Assembly (NCBI RefSeq): GCF_000384115.1
Contig: NZ_KB913029.1
Location: 5,307,057-5,371,056 of the forward strand
Direction: 5' to 3'
Origin: Sporichthya polymorpha DSM 43042
Lineage (GTDB): Bacteria > Actinomycetota > Actinomycetes > Sporichthyales > Sporichthyaceae
Length of the DNA stretch: 64,000 bases
The notes beneath the pieces were generated by a model. It was not told the origin of the DNA. It did no database searches and saw only the letters and a program-made list of their open reading frames with translations. Every line of letters starts with the position of its first letter. The first letter of the stretch is position 1. This document shows positions 27,404 to 36,409 of the stretch, piece by piece. The translations under genes were made by a program, and so were the position numbers.

Positions 27404-28924
27404 TCACCCCTGTCGCGCATGTATCGCGCGAACTGCGTCGATCGTGTCCGCCTCCTGGGCGGATTTGTCCTCCCGGTACCGGAGCACCCGGGCGAAGCGC
27501 AGCGCGACGCCGCCGGGGTAGCGGGGCGAGGTCTGCACCCCGTCGAACGCGATCTCGACGACGAGCTCGGGCCGGACCGTCACGACCCAGTCGCTCCGGT
27601 GGACGGCCCGGGCCAGGAGCTGCTCGGTCTGCCACTCCAGCAGGGCGTCGGTGAGCCCCTTGAACGTCTTGCCGAGCATGACGAACCCACCCGCCGGGTC
27701 GCGGGCCCCGAGGTGGAGGTTCGAGAGCCACCCGCGCCGCCGCCCGTGGCCCCACTCCGCGGCGAGGACGACGAGGTCGAGCGTGTGCCGTGGCTTCACC
27801 TTCACCCAACCGGCCCCGCGCCGCCCGGCGTCGTAGCCGGCCGCGAGGGCCTTCACCACGACGCCCTCGTGCCCGGCGGCGATGGCCGCGGCGAGGAAGT
27901 CCCCGGCCTGCTCGGTAGACGTCACCTCCGCACGCGGCACCAGCAGCCCCGGGTGCGCGATGCGTTCCAGCTCCGCCCGCCGCGCGGACGCGGGCGCCCC
28001 GGTCAGATCGACGCCGTCGAGGGACAGACAGTCGAAGAAGAACGGCGTGAGCGGCACCGGCGCCGCCCGCTCCGAGCGCTGCCGTGCACTCCGGGCCGCC
28101 GTCGCCTGGAACGGCAGCGGGCGCCCGTCGGGGCGCAGGGCGATGGCCTCGCCGTCGAGGATCACCGACCGCACCGGCAGTTCGCGCACCGCGGCGACGA
28201 CCTCCGGCACCCGGCCGGTGATCTCGTCGAGGCTCCGGGTGAAGACGGCGACGTCGTCCCCGTCCCGGTGGACCTGGATCCGGATCCCGTCGAGCTTCCA
28301 CTCCACCGCCGCGGGGCCGGTGCGCGCGAGCGCGTCCTCGACGTCGGTCCCGGACTGCGCGAGCATCGGCCGCACCGGGCGGCCGACCTGCAGGCCGAAC
28401 GCCGCGAGCGCGTCCGGGGCGGCCGCGAGCGCCGCCTCCGCGACCGGCCCGACGGCCCCGGCGACCATGACCGCGCGGCGGACCTCCGTCGGCGGCCGGC
28501 CCGAGGCCGCGACGACCGCCTCGACCATCACGCCGTCCAGGGCGCCCTGCCGCAGCTCCCCCGCCACCAGCCCGGCCAGCAGCCGCTGCTCGACGGCCGT
28601 CGCGCGACCCACCAGGTCCCGGAACAGCTCCGCCCGCCGGGTGGACGACCCGGCGCCGGCCAGGCCCGCCATCGTCGCGAACGCGGCGTCGACCTCGGTC
28701 ACCGTCAGCGTCGGCTCCGCGGCCGGCGGCGGCAGCGAGCGCAGCGCGGCGGGCCCGAGCCCGGTCCGGCGCTGGCGCAGCTCACCGGCGAGATAGGCGA
28801 CGACGATCGGGACGTCCGCGGCATCGGCCGCGCGCAGGCAGTCGGCGATCAGCCGGATCTTCGCCGACCGCGCCGACGTCCCGGCCACCTCGGCCGAGGT
28901 CCGCGCCAGGACGTCGAGGAGCAC
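27404..28924 (-). CDS. ligB: ATP-dependent DNA ligase, LigB type
   Basis: A 506-residue ATP-dependent DNA ligase. It has an N-terminal DNA-binding domain (about residues 1-190), then the nucleotidyltransferase domain with the adenylated lysine in EWKLDGIRIQ near 209. Motif III is in FFFDCLSLDG, motif IV in HEGVVVKAL and motif V in WVKVKPRHTLDLVVL. The C-terminal OB fold contains RPELVVEIAFDGVQ. The length and domain order match mycobacterial LigB. It is an accessory ligase in addition to the NAD-dependent LigA expected elsewhere. The start is GTG. Confidence 0.93.
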   Translation of the reverse strand: MLLDVLARTSAEVAGTSARSAKIRLIADCLRAADAADVPIVVAYLAGELRQRRTGLGPAALRSLPPPAAEPTLTVTEVDAAFATMAGLAGAGSSTRRAELFRDLVGRATAVEQRLLAGLVAGELRQGALDGVMVEAVVAASGRPPTEVRRAVMVAGAVGPVAEAALAAAPDALAAFGLQVGRPVRPMLAQSGTDVEDALARTGPAAVEWKLDGIRIQVHRDGDDVAVFTRSLDEITGRVPEVVAAVRELPVRSVILDGEAIALRPDGRPLPFQATAARSARQRSERAAPVPLTPFFFDCLSLDGVDLTGAPASARRAELERIAHPGLLVPRAEVTSTEQAGDFLAAAIAAGHEGVVVKALAAGYDAGRRGAGWVKVKPRHTLDLVVLAAEWGHGRRRGWLSNLHLGARDPAGGFVMLGKTFKGLTDALLEWQTEQLLARAVHRSDWVVTVRPELVVEIAFDGVQTSPRYPGGVALRFARVLRYREDKSAQEADTIDAVRAIHARQG

Positions 28925-28988
28925 GCACGCAGTCTGACTGACGCCACCGACAGGTCCCGGACCCCGCGGCTCTCCCTATGCTCACCGC

Positions 28989-30386
28989 ATGCGTGGGGCG
29001 GTGGCTGCCGTGCTGGCGGTGACGCTCGCGACCGCCGGCGCGGCCGGGGCGGGGGCGGCCCGGGAGACCCGGCCGCCGCTGTACTCGGCCGGGGTCGCGG
29101 GCTCGGCGTTCGGGCCGGGCGCGTTCCGTGTGACGCTGCTGCCCGACGCGTCCGGCTCCTACCTCCCCGGGACCAGCCTGCTCGCCGACGCGCCCCTGCC
29201 CGGCCCCGGCGACCTGCTGCCGACCGGCGCCTACCCGGTCGTCCCGACCACGACGCCCGTCGACCACGCCGCCCTCGCCGACGCGACCCGGGCCTGGCTC
29301 GGCGCCGGCATCATCCCCGGCCGCACCGACGCCGAGCGCGAGGTCGCCACCCGCGCCCTGCTCGACCTCGCCCTGCTCACCGACCCGAACGGAGCCTCGG
29401 TCGCCTCCCCCTTCGGCCCCTGGCACCTGGTCTGGCCCCGGGACGCGAGCTGGCACGCCGCCGCGTTCGCCGCCACCGGGCACCCCGACCAGGCCCGCGC
29501 CGTGCTGCGCTTCCTCACCCGGGTCCAGGACGACGACGGGACGTGGGTGAGCCGGTACCACCCGGACGGGAGGCCGGTCCGCGACGGCCGGGCGCGCCAG
29601 CTCGACGCCGTCGGCTGGGTGCCCTGGGCGCTGTGGTCGTGGTGGCGGGTGGCGCCGCCGCGGAACGACAGCGACGCGATCACCCGCGACACCGACGCCC
29701 TCCGCGAGTTCTGGCCGATGCTGCGGCGCGCGGCGGACGCGGCGGTGGGGTCGCTGACGGACAGCGGCCTGCCCCGCCCCTCGTCGGACTACTGGGAGCA
29801 GCCTGAACGGCGGCCCACGATCGGGATCGCCGCTCCCCTGCTCCTCGGGCTGCGCTCGGCCGCCGCCCTCGCCGGCGACCTCGGCGAGGCCGACGCGCAA
29901 CGCCGCTGGGGCGCCGCCGCGACCCGCCTCGCCGCCGCGATCCAGCAGCGGTTCGGCGCAACCGGGTACCGCCGGCACCCGGTCCGCGGGGCCGGGCCGG
30001 ACAGCGCGGTGACGTTCCTGGCCGCGCCGCTCGCCCGGCTCGACGCCGACGCCGACGCTGTCACTGCCGCCGTCCGGCGCGCCGAGGCCGAGCTCCGGAT
30101 GCCCTCCGGCGGCCTGCGCCCGGGCAACATCCCCCGCGTCGGGGACGTGGCCTGGACTCCGTCGACCGCCCTGTTCGCGCTCGCCGCCGCCGGCCGCGAC
30201 GACGAGGAGTCGTTCACCCACTGGTTCACCTGGCTGACCGAGCACCGCACCGGCTTCGGCGCGTTCCCGGAGAAGGTCGCGAACGACGGCGCGCCCGCGT
30301 CGGTGGCCCCGCTGGGCTGGACGTCCGCGATCGTGCTGCTCGCGCTGGCGACCCGGGACGGCAGCCTCGGGGCACCGCCCACGTAG
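28989..30386 (+). CDS. Secreted (alpha/alpha)6-barrel protein, GH15-like
   Basis: A 465-residue exported protein with a signal peptide (residues 1-24, ending AGAGAA). The catalytic-domain-like segment contains WPRDASWHAAAFAATGHPDQA near 155-175, the region that binds substrate in glucoamylase-type six-hairpin enzymes. Further barrel helices are seen up to GWTSAIVLLAL near the C-terminus. The family hydrolyses alpha-glucosidic or related linkages. The exact substrate and acid/base pair cannot be assigned from this reading. It is divergent from ligB with a 64-base gap, so they may share a promoter region. Confidence 0.72.
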   Translation: MRGAVAAVLAVTLATAGAAGAGAARETRPPLYSAGVAGSAFGPGAFRVTLLPDASGSYLPGTSLLADAPLPGPGDLLPTGAYPVVPTTTPVDHAALADATRAWLGAGIIPGRTDAEREVATRALLDLALLTDPNGASVASPFGPWHLVWPRDASWHAAAFAATGHPDQARAVLRFLTRVQDDDGTWVSRYHPDGRPVRDGRARQLDAVGWVPWALWSWWRVAPPRNDSDAITRDTDALREFWPMLRRAADAAVGSLTDSGLPRPSSDYWEQPERRPTIGIAAPLLLGLRSAAALAGDLGEADAQRRWGAAATRLAAAIQQRFGATGYRRHPVRGAGPDSAVTFLAAPLARLDADADAVTAAVRRAEAELRMPSGGLRPGNIPRVGDVAWTPSTALFALAAAGRDDEESFTHWFTWLTEHRTGFGAFPEKVANDGAPASVAPLGWTSAIVLLALATRDGSLGAPPT

Positions 30387-30397
30387 GCTCGCCGCCC

Positions 30398-30808
30398 ATG
30401 AGCACCGAACGCATCGAGGGCCGGATTCCGATCTCCGAGGCCACCCGCGGCTTCGTGGACCTCATGGGGGCCACGGTGGTCGAGGCGAGCGCGGACCGGG
30501 TCGTGCTGAGCCTGGAGGTCGACGAGCGGCACCACCAGCCGGCCGGCGTCCTGCACGGCGGCGTCCACTGCGCGCTGGTCGAGACGGCCGCCAGCATCGG
30601 GGCTCACCTCTGGGACGGCGGCCCCGTGGTCGGCGTCTCGAACCACACCGACTTCATCCGCAGCTTCCGCGGCGGGCGCCTGATCAGCACCGGCACGCCG
30701 ATCCACCGGGGCCGGTCGCAGCAGCTCTGGCTCGTCGAGATCTCCGACGACGGCGGCAAGCTGATCGCCCGCGGCGAGGTCCGGCTGCAGAACCTCAACG
30801 CGCTCTGA
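30398..30808 (+). CDS. PaaI-type hotdog thioesterase
   Basis: A 136-residue single-domain protein. HGGVHCALVETAASIGA near residues 51-67 is the signature of the PaaI/YbgC-like hotdog family, in which the glutamate (here E61) takes part in thioester hydrolysis. GVSNHTDFIRS follows. It probably hydrolyses an aromatic or short acyl-CoA. The ATG follows the preceding gene by 11 bases, suggesting co-transcription, and it is convergent with the copper-like operon (5-base gap). Confidence 0.87.
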   Translation: MSTERIEGRIPISEATRGFVDLMGATVVEASADRVVLSLEVDERHHQPAGVLHGGVHCALVETAASIGAHLWDGGPVVGVSNHTDFIRSFRGGRLISTGTPIHRGRSQQLWLVEISDDGGKLIARGEVRLQNLNAL

Positions 30809-30813
30809 CGCGC

Positions 30814-31365
30814 CTACCGCTCGATGCGCGGCCCGGCGGTGCGCCGCCGCAGCGAGAACAGGCCGTAGATCAGCGCCAGCAGGATCACGGCGCCGGCGAC
30901 GCTGAGGATCAGCGCGATTTTGCTGCCGCCCCCGCCCGCGGTCTCCCGTGCGACCGTAACGGGCTGACCCGCCGTCAGTTCGAAGTCCCACGCGTTGGTG
31001 TAGGGCACGACGGGCTCGGAGCCGGGCAGGGTGCGCACCTGGAGCTCCAGGTGCGTCGGGCCGGCCGGCAGGGCACCGAGCGTCCCCGTGTAGTTGCCGA
31101 GCGTCGAGCCGGGCTCGAGGTCGTGTGCCTTGGCCGGAGTGCCCAGCATGGCCTTCACGGCCGCACCGCGGATCGGGGAGCCGGAGTCGCCGTCGACGAG
31201 CGTTGTGTTCGCGGTCCAGGAGTTGCCGGACGGCGTCAGGGTGAGGTCCGCGACGAGCACGACCGCCTTGCCGCCGCTGTGCGCCGAGACCGGCGTCGCG
31301 ACGGGGCCGAGAGCGGCCAACCCGATGGCCGCCAGACCGACGGCGACACCCTGACGAATTCGCAT
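30814..31365 (-). CDS. Membrane-anchored CopC/YtkA-like extracytoplasmic protein
   Basis: A 183-residue protein with a signal peptide (residues 1-28, ending VSA) and mature N-terminus HSGGKAVV. An immunoglobulin-like domain of the YtkA/CopC kind follows (NTTLVDGDSGSPIRGAAV, LPAGPTHLELQV), then one transmembrane helix near 150-172 and a basic tail. The histidine right after the predicted cleavage site is a frequent copper ligand in CopC-like proteins. It is the last gene of a six-gene minus-strand operon, four bases after the CopD-like gene. Copper binding is inference from the fold and the N-terminal His. Confidence 0.68.
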   Translation of the reverse strand: MRIRQGVAVGLAAIGLAALGPVATPVSAHSGGKAVVLVADLTLTPSGNSWTANTTLVDGDSGSPIRGAAVKAMLGTPAKAHDLEPGSTLGNYTGTLGALPAGPTHLELQVRTLPGSEPVVPYTNAWDFELTAGQPVTVARETAGGGGSKIALILSVAGAVILLALIYGLFSLRRRTAGPRIER

Positions 31366-31369
31366 GTCC

Positions 31370-32584
31370 TTACCCTCCGAGGATCCGAGCCGCGTTCGCG
31401 GTCTCGATCAGGTCGTGACAGTACTTCAGGATTGTTACGCACACGCCAACGACGCCGGTCCCTCCGACCATGACCGCCACGCAGGCCCACAACGTGCGCG
31501 AACTCACGCCTTCGGGTACGGCCGGCGCGCGCGTGGCGACGGCCGTGCGCGAGGTCGACGTCGCCGCCGTCTCGTCGTGCAGCACGTGACCGAACTCGTC
31601 GAAGTGGACGCCGGTGGCCCACATGTCCACCTCGTCCTCGTCGGCGAGCGCGGCGTCCTGGGCGGCCTGCGCCTGCCGGGCGGCCTCCATCGCGAGCACC
31701 ATGTTCGCCCCGCCCATCGCGAGGAAGACGAGGATCTTCAGGTAGAGCGCGTTGAAGTACATCGCCGCGTACGGCAGCCGCGTGATGTTGTCGTAGTCGG
31801 AGAACGAGAAGTTGCTGGTGGAGAACGGCGCGTCGTAGGCGGTCTGGGTCCCCAGCAGCCACAGACCCGTGATCAGCGTGCCACCGAAGCAGACCCACAT
31901 GCCGCTGGTCAGGACCGAGCGCCGGACCTCCAGCGTCTGCAGCGCCGGCGTCGAGAGCATGCGCCGCAGCCGTGGGACGGCGACGAACGCGATGGCGGCG
32001 GCCAGGATCAGCCACGCGAACGCCATGACGACGTGGAACTGCAGCAGGAAGACCTCGAACGAGCTGCCCTCGACGACGTACCGCAGACCCTTGAACTGGC
32101 CTTCGAGCACCACGGCGTCGGGAATGTCGATCGTCGACTCGACGACCTCGAGCTGCTGCTGCCCCGTCTCCGTCGGCAGGTTGACGAACGCGGTGAACGT
32201 CCAGGCACCCGGGTTGTTGACGATCACCGAGCAGCGGTAGATCCCCGGGGTCACCTCGGGGTCGTTGTCGGAGACCTGCTGGCAGTTCTCCGGCTCCTCG
32301 AGGATCGACTCGCCGTCGCCCTCACGGGCGTTGAGGAAGACGCCGTACCGGTAGACCGGCGGCTTCTTCGTCCCGGTGTTCACGATGGTGATGTCCATCG
32401 TGATGTTGTTCGGGTTGGTGGTCACGATTTCCGAGCGGGTCAGCGTGACCTTGATGTTCTCGGGGTTCTCGGCCGCCGCGGCCGAGGCCGGCGTGAGCAG
32501 GAGGGCGGCCACGGCGCCGAGCAGCACCGCGGCCATCGTCACGAGCGCCGCGACCGGGCGCCGGCGAGCACTCGTGACGATCAA
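31370..32584 (-). CDS. CopD-like membrane protein with N-terminal extracytoplasmic domain
   Basis: A 404-residue protein with a signal peptide (residues 1-38), an extracytoplasmic beta-rich domain (about 40-175, two cysteines at 101 and 118), and four transmembrane helices (about 178-203, 224-245, 280-300 and 364-386). The arrangement HVVMAFAWLILAA, then RRSVLTSGMW with TLITGLWLL, then LYLKILVFLAM resembles the copper-transport CopD fold. Between helices 3 and 4 is an acidic loop with several His (VHFDEFGHVLHDE). The TTG start directly follows the upstream stop (TGATTG), and no better codon is near. A role in metal handling is inference. Confidence 0.62.
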   Translation of the reverse strand: MIVTSARRRPVAALVTMAAVLLGAVAALLLTPASAAAAENPENIKVTLTRSEIVTTNPNNITMDITIVNTGTKKPPVYRYGVFLNAREGDGESILEEPENCQQVSDNDPEVTPGIYRCSVIVNNPGAWTFTAFVNLPTETGQQQLEVVESTIDIPDAVVLEGQFKGLRYVVEGSSFEVFLLQFHVVMAFAWLILAAAIAFVAVPRLRRMLSTPALQTLEVRRSVLTSGMWVCFGGTLITGLWLLGTQTAYDAPFSTSNFSFSDYDNITRLPYAAMYFNALYLKILVFLAMGGANMVLAMEAARQAQAAQDAALADEDEVDMWATGVHFDEFGHVLHDETAATSTSRTAVATRAPAVPEGVSSRTLWACVAVMVGGTGVVGVCVTILKYCHDLIETANAARILGG

Positions 32585-33559
32585 TCAGACCACCGCCTGG
32601 TATGTGGGGTTCCACTTCCCGTAGTACTTGTCGACCTCGATCCGCGCCGTCAGGTACTGCTTCTTGAGCCAGTCGTCGAACACGAGGAACCGCTTGTGAT
32701 CGATGACGATCTTCTTCAGCTCCGGAGTTGCCTCTTCGAGCGTCAGCGCCGGCAGGTCCTTGCGCTTGATCTGGTGCAGGACCGCGTACACCGGCACGTC
32801 ACCTATGTCGTATCGGATGGGGTCGCTGGTCTTACCCGGATCGAGCTTCCGAACCGCTTCGATGATGTCGGCCTGGATCGGCGTGATCGGGTTGATGTCG
32901 ACGGTCTGGGCCGCGAGCACCACGTCACCGGCCGCGTCGGAGGCTCGAGTGAAGTCGGTGCCCTTGTCGAGCTCCTTCTTCAGCGCCAGGGCGGACTGCT
33001 CGCTGTCCATAAAGGCGATGCCGGTGGTGGCGCGGAAGCTCTTGCCGACGATGTCCTTGCGCTCGTCGTAAGCCTTCTGCAGCTCCTCCTTCGTCACCGA
33101 CACCTCGGGCAGCAGCTTGGCCGCGATGGCCTTGCTGATGGCCTCGATCCGCGCGGCGACCTTGAGGTCCTGGCCCTGGTAGCCGGAGACCTTGAGGCTG
33201 CCGATCTGCGCGAGTTCGTCGTAGACGTCGTCCTTGGTGGCGTCGTCGGACACCTTCACGCCCTCGCGCTGGGCGAGGTACTCGATGAAGGCGATCTTGA
33301 TCCGGTAGGACAGCGCGGTGGCGCGGATCTGGGCCGGGTCCACCTTCACCCCGCCGGCGCCCTGGAGACTCTCGGCGCCGGCGTCGGTCCGCGCGAAGAC
33401 GTCGTAGAGCTCGTTGACCTGCGCCGAGGTGATCTCGGTGCCCTCGACGTTCGCCGCGACCGACGGCTCGGAGTCCCCGCCGCAACCGGAGAGCGCCAGC
33501 GAGAGCGCGACCGCCCCGGCGGCTGCCGCCCTGCGCACCCGCGATGCTCGTCCGCTCAC
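32585..33559 (-). CDS. SurA/PpiC-like lipoprotein (peptidyl-prolyl isomerase/chaperone)
   Basis: A 324-residue lipoprotein. The lipobox is LALSGC near residue 26. The helical N-terminal part (ITSAQVNELYDVF, YRIKIAFIEYLAQREG) and the pattern of a parvulin domain (about 155-265: TKEELQKAYDE, DFTRASDAAGD, YDIGDVPVYAVLHQIKRK) resemble SurA/PrsA-type foldases. Isomerase activity is not certain, because the typical active-site histidines are not evident. Its GTG start overlaps the stop of the DUF4340-like gene, so it is coupled to the ABC genes. It probably folds or escorts an exported partner. Confidence 0.7.
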   Translation of the reverse strand: MSGRASRVRRAAAAGAVALSLALSGCGGDSEPSVAANVEGTEITSAQVNELYDVFARTDAGAESLQGAGGVKVDPAQIRATALSYRIKIAFIEYLAQREGVKVSDDATKDDVYDELAQIGSLKVSGYQGQDLKVAARIEAISKAIAAKLLPEVSVTKEELQKAYDERKDIVGKSFRATTGIAFMDSEQSALALKKELDKGTDFTRASDAAGDVVLAAQTVDINPITPIQADIIEAVRKLDPGKTSDPIRYDIGDVPVYAVLHQIKRKDLPALTLEEATPELKKIVIDHKRFLVFDDWLKKQYLTARIEVDKYYGKWNPTYQAVV

Positions 33560-34353
33560 TGGTCCGTTCCTTCCGCCTGCTCGCCGTCCGCCTGCTCACC
33601 CTCGGGCTTGGCGCCGCCGGGCTGATCCTGTGTCGACGTCGCCGCTCGCACCAGCGCACCCGTCGGCTTGCCCTCCCGAGCGGCCTTGCGATCCTCCTCG
33701 GCGGCGAGCACCTGCCTCAGGAACGGATCGTAGTTCCGGGCGGGGTCTCCGCGACCCTGTGCTTCCTCTGCGAGTCGGTCCTGCCGGGCCTGCAGGTCGA
33801 GCTCCTGCTTGGTCGGCGGGAACGAGAACGGCCGCCCGGTCGCGAACGAGATGATCTGCGCGACCGTGGCGTTGATCAGCAGGAAGACACGGGGGTCCCC
33901 CTCAACGGCGGCGTAGAACCCGGCGGAGTTGAACGTTCGGGCGCCGACGCTCAGCTGATACGTCCGGCCGTCCGTCGCGGTCACCGTCATCGCGCAGCCG
34001 GCGCCGCACTCCTTGACGCGGCGGGAGGCCGCGGTGGAGACCAGCCCGAAGTCCGGGGTCGCGGCGTCGACGTCGGTCATGGTCCGGTACGCGTTGACCG
34101 GGAACGCCGTCGTGGACGCGTTCAGCAGCGTCGCGGACTCCGCCGTGGCGCCGTCCCCGGGAAGGAAGAGGCCGTTGCGGGTCGTGAAGGTCGCGGACTT
34201 CCCCGCCGCCGTGTAGGTCACGGACGCGATGCGTTCGGCCGGCACCGGGATCGCGGCGATGTCCACCGCGCCCGAGGAGTCGTCACCGCACGCGGTCAGG
34301 CTCCCGGCCAGGAGAGCCAGGCCGACGAGGGTTCCGGGGAGCCGTCCGCGCAC
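33556..34353 (-). CDS. DUF4340-like lipoprotein of the GldG-type ABC cluster
   Basis: A 265-residue lipoprotein with the lipobox LTACG near residue 22. The domain from 30 to 190 reads like the DUF4340 repeats that accompany ABC-2/GldG genes in many bacteria (IASVTYTAAGKSATF, LVSTAASRRVKECGAG, YQLSVGARTFNSAGFYAAV). The C-terminal 70 residues are charged and low-complexity (QADGEQAEG). The GTG start lies two bases after the upstream stop. I see no enzyme motif. The association with the ABC exporter is by context. Confidence 0.68.
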   Translation of the reverse strand: MRGRLPGTLVGLALLAGSLTACGDDSSGAVDIAAIPVPAERIASVTYTAAGKSATFTTRNGLFLPGDGATAESATLLNASTTAFPVNAYRTMTDVDAATPDFGLVSTAASRRVKECGAGCAMTVTATDGRTYQLSVGARTFNSAGFYAAVEGDPRVFLLINATVAQIISFATGRPFSFPPTKQELDLQARQDRLAEEAQGRGDPARNYDPFLRQVLAAEEDRKAAREGKPTGALVRAATSTQDQPGGAKPEGEQADGEQAEGTDQ

Positions 34354-34355
34354 GG

Positions 34356-36401
34356 TCAGCCCCGCTTTAACCGGAGGAAGACGAACGGCACGAACACCAA
34401 GGCGGCCAGCGTCGGCAGGACGACCGTCTGCCGGATCAGCGAGCTGCGCTGGTCGCCGGTGATCTGGAACTGCGCGCTCTGCCCCACGTCGCGGTAGGCG
34501 GAGATGATGACGTCGTTGCCGGCGATGAACTGCACCAGGCGGACCATCAGTTCCTGGTTGCCGAAGGACTTCTGGTACTGGTTCGACGCGACGTCCGCCG
34601 TGCCGAGAACCCCGACGCGGGTGCTGCTCAGCCGCGGAGTCTCCCCCGCCGCCTCACGCTCCGGGGTGTAGGTGAACCCGGCCAGGGTGTGGACGCCCTC
34701 GGTCCCCGGAATGCGCTTGCCGGTGGCGTCGACCTCGTAGCTCTTCGGCGAGCTCTGGACCAGTGCCGCGACCTGGGGGCCCTCCTCGCTGTCGGGCCCG
34801 GCCTTGTCGATCGAGAGGCTGTCGCTGAACACCACCGGGGTGTCGTCCTTGTTGAGGGTGTCGACGACCGACGACGCCGACGGGTAGCGCGAGGACACGA
34901 TGGCCGCGGGGTCGTCCGCGAGTGACTGCGGGTCACGCAGCTGGTTCGTCCCCAGCTTCAGCCCCCACGGGACGATCAGCTGGTTGAGCTGCTCGACGTC
35001 CCCGCGCACCGCGTCGGCCGCGACGATGAGCCGGCCCTGCCCCCGGGCGTAGTCCTGCAGCATCCGGAGCTCGCGGTTCGGCATCGTCGACCGCGGGCCC
35101 ATCACGAGCACGACGCCGCACTCGCGCAGCAGCTCCTGGCCACCCCGGCCGGAGAGGAAGACCTCGCCGGTCTTCCACCCGATGATCCGCAGCCGCGCGG
35201 CGAGCGACGTCAGCCCTTCGGGCTGGATGTCGTTGATCCGGCGCTCGCCGTGACCCTGGATGAAGCACGCCAGCGGCGGGTCGGTCTGCGCCAGGTGGGC
35301 GATCGCCGTGGTGACCGTCGACTCGACGAGGTCGTCGATCTCCTGCGTCTTCCCGCCGACCTCGAGCAGGTAGTCGTTGTAATCGATGACGCCGGACGCG
35401 CGGGCCAGCGCCGGGGAGATGTCCGGGTCGATGATGCGGACCTGCATGTTCGCCCCACCGGCCGCGTACTTGCGCACCGTCGCCCGGGCCTGCGAGGCCT
35501 CCAGGCTGACCGTCGGGGAGAACGCGGTCAGGGTCATCGGGACCTTCCCGACCTGAGCCAGGACCTCCTTGGTGGCCGTGGAGATCGTCTCCCGGTTGCC
35601 GGGCGTCAGGTCGATCTCTCCTGAGGCCGCCCCGGCCACCGCGGGAGTGGCGACGACGAACACCGTCACCCCGACCACCGCGGCGGCCCGCTGGGCGAGC
35701 ACCCGGCGGTCGTTGCCGGCCCGCCGGCGCCCCAGGCTGTAGACCGCCACGGCCAGCGCCGCGATCGAGAGCACGACGAAGTACGCGACGTCCTCGGCCG
35801 GCAGCACTCCGTCCAGCATCGGGTTGAGCCGGTCGAGCGGACCGAACTGATCCACCTTTTCCCGCAGGTTCTCCGGCAGGAACGCAATCAGGCGCAGCAC
35901 CAGCAGTACGACGAAGGAGAGGAACGCCGCCCCCACCGAGGTGTTCATCCGCGAGGAGATCGCCAGCGAAACCGCGTTGAACATCGCCGAGAGCAGCAGC
36001 AGTCCGATCCACCCGCCCATCGAGCGGGCGAACTCGGGCTCGGCGATCGCGTCCAGCCGGATGTAGTAGATCCACGAGATCGACACGACCAGCCAGGTGA
36101 TGAGCGTGTTCGCCACGAACTTCGCGGCCACCATCGCCGTCCGCGAGATCGGCCAGGACAGGCTGATCGACAACGCGCCGCTCGCGCGTTCCTCGGCCAG
36201 CGACCGGGCCCCCAGGATCGGGCACAGCACCAGCAGCGTGTTCACGGTGTTCGCGTAGTACGACTCCAGGTCCGCGGAGTCGTTCGCGCTCACCAGGTCG
36301 ATGAACAGGATCCCCGAGATCACGATGTACGCGGCCGCGATCAGGTACGTCGCCGGCCACAGGACCAGCGAGGTGATCTCGCGCTTGAGCAGGGTGAGCA
36401 C
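34356..36401 (-). CDS. Fused ABC-2 permease and GldG-like extracytoplasmic domain
   Basis: A 681-residue fusion. Residues 1-235 form an ABC-2 type permease with six hydrophobic helices (LVLWPATYLIAAAYIVISG near 10, then four more, then YFVVLSIAALAVAVYSLG near 225). Residues 255-650 are a GldG-type extracytoplasmic region. It has a DUF7088-like start (VPMTLTAFSP) and a GATase-like fold (CFIQGHGERRIND, VVLVMGPRSTM, RLIVAADAVRGD), ending in a final membrane helix near 655-675. In gliding bacteria these are two genes, gldF and gldG; here they are one. The GTG at 36401 has GAGGG six bases upstream. Confidence 0.8.
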   Translation of the reverse strand: MLTLLKREITSLVLWPATYLIAAAYIVISGILFIDLVSANDSADLESYYANTVNTLLVLCPILGARSLAEERASGALSISLSWPISRTAMVAAKFVANTLITWLVVSISWIYYIRLDAIAEPEFARSMGGWIGLLLLSAMFNAVSLAISSRMNTSVGAAFLSFVVLLVLRLIAFLPENLREKVDQFGPLDRLNPMLDGVLPAEDVAYFVVLSIAALAVAVYSLGRRRAGNDRRVLAQRAAAVVGVTVFVVATPAVAGAASGEIDLTPGNRETISTATKEVLAQVGKVPMTLTAFSPTVSLEASQARATVRKYAAGGANMQVRIIDPDISPALARASGVIDYNDYLLEVGGKTQEIDDLVESTVTTAIAHLAQTDPPLACFIQGHGERRINDIQPEGLTSLAARLRIIGWKTGEVFLSGRGGQELLRECGVVLVMGPRSTMPNRELRMLQDYARGQGRLIVAADAVRGDVEQLNQLIVPWGLKLGTNQLRDPQSLADDPAAIVSSRYPSASSVVDTLNKDDTPVVFSDSLSIDKAGPDSEEGPQVAALVQSSPKSYEVDATGKRIPGTEGVHTLAGFTYTPEREAAGETPRLSSTRVGVLGTADVASNQYQKSFGNQELMVRLVQFIAGNDVIISAYRDVGQSAQFQITGDQRSSLIRQTVVLPTLAALVFVPFVFLRLKRG

Positions 36402-36409
36402 GTGAACCC

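Noticed and set aside
31364-33625. 753-codon plus-strand frame opposite the CopD-like and SurA-like genes
   Set aside because: Its translation is rich in Arg, Asp and Val with no domain, and the minus-strand genes have signal peptides, lipoboxes and membrane helices in a coupled operon.
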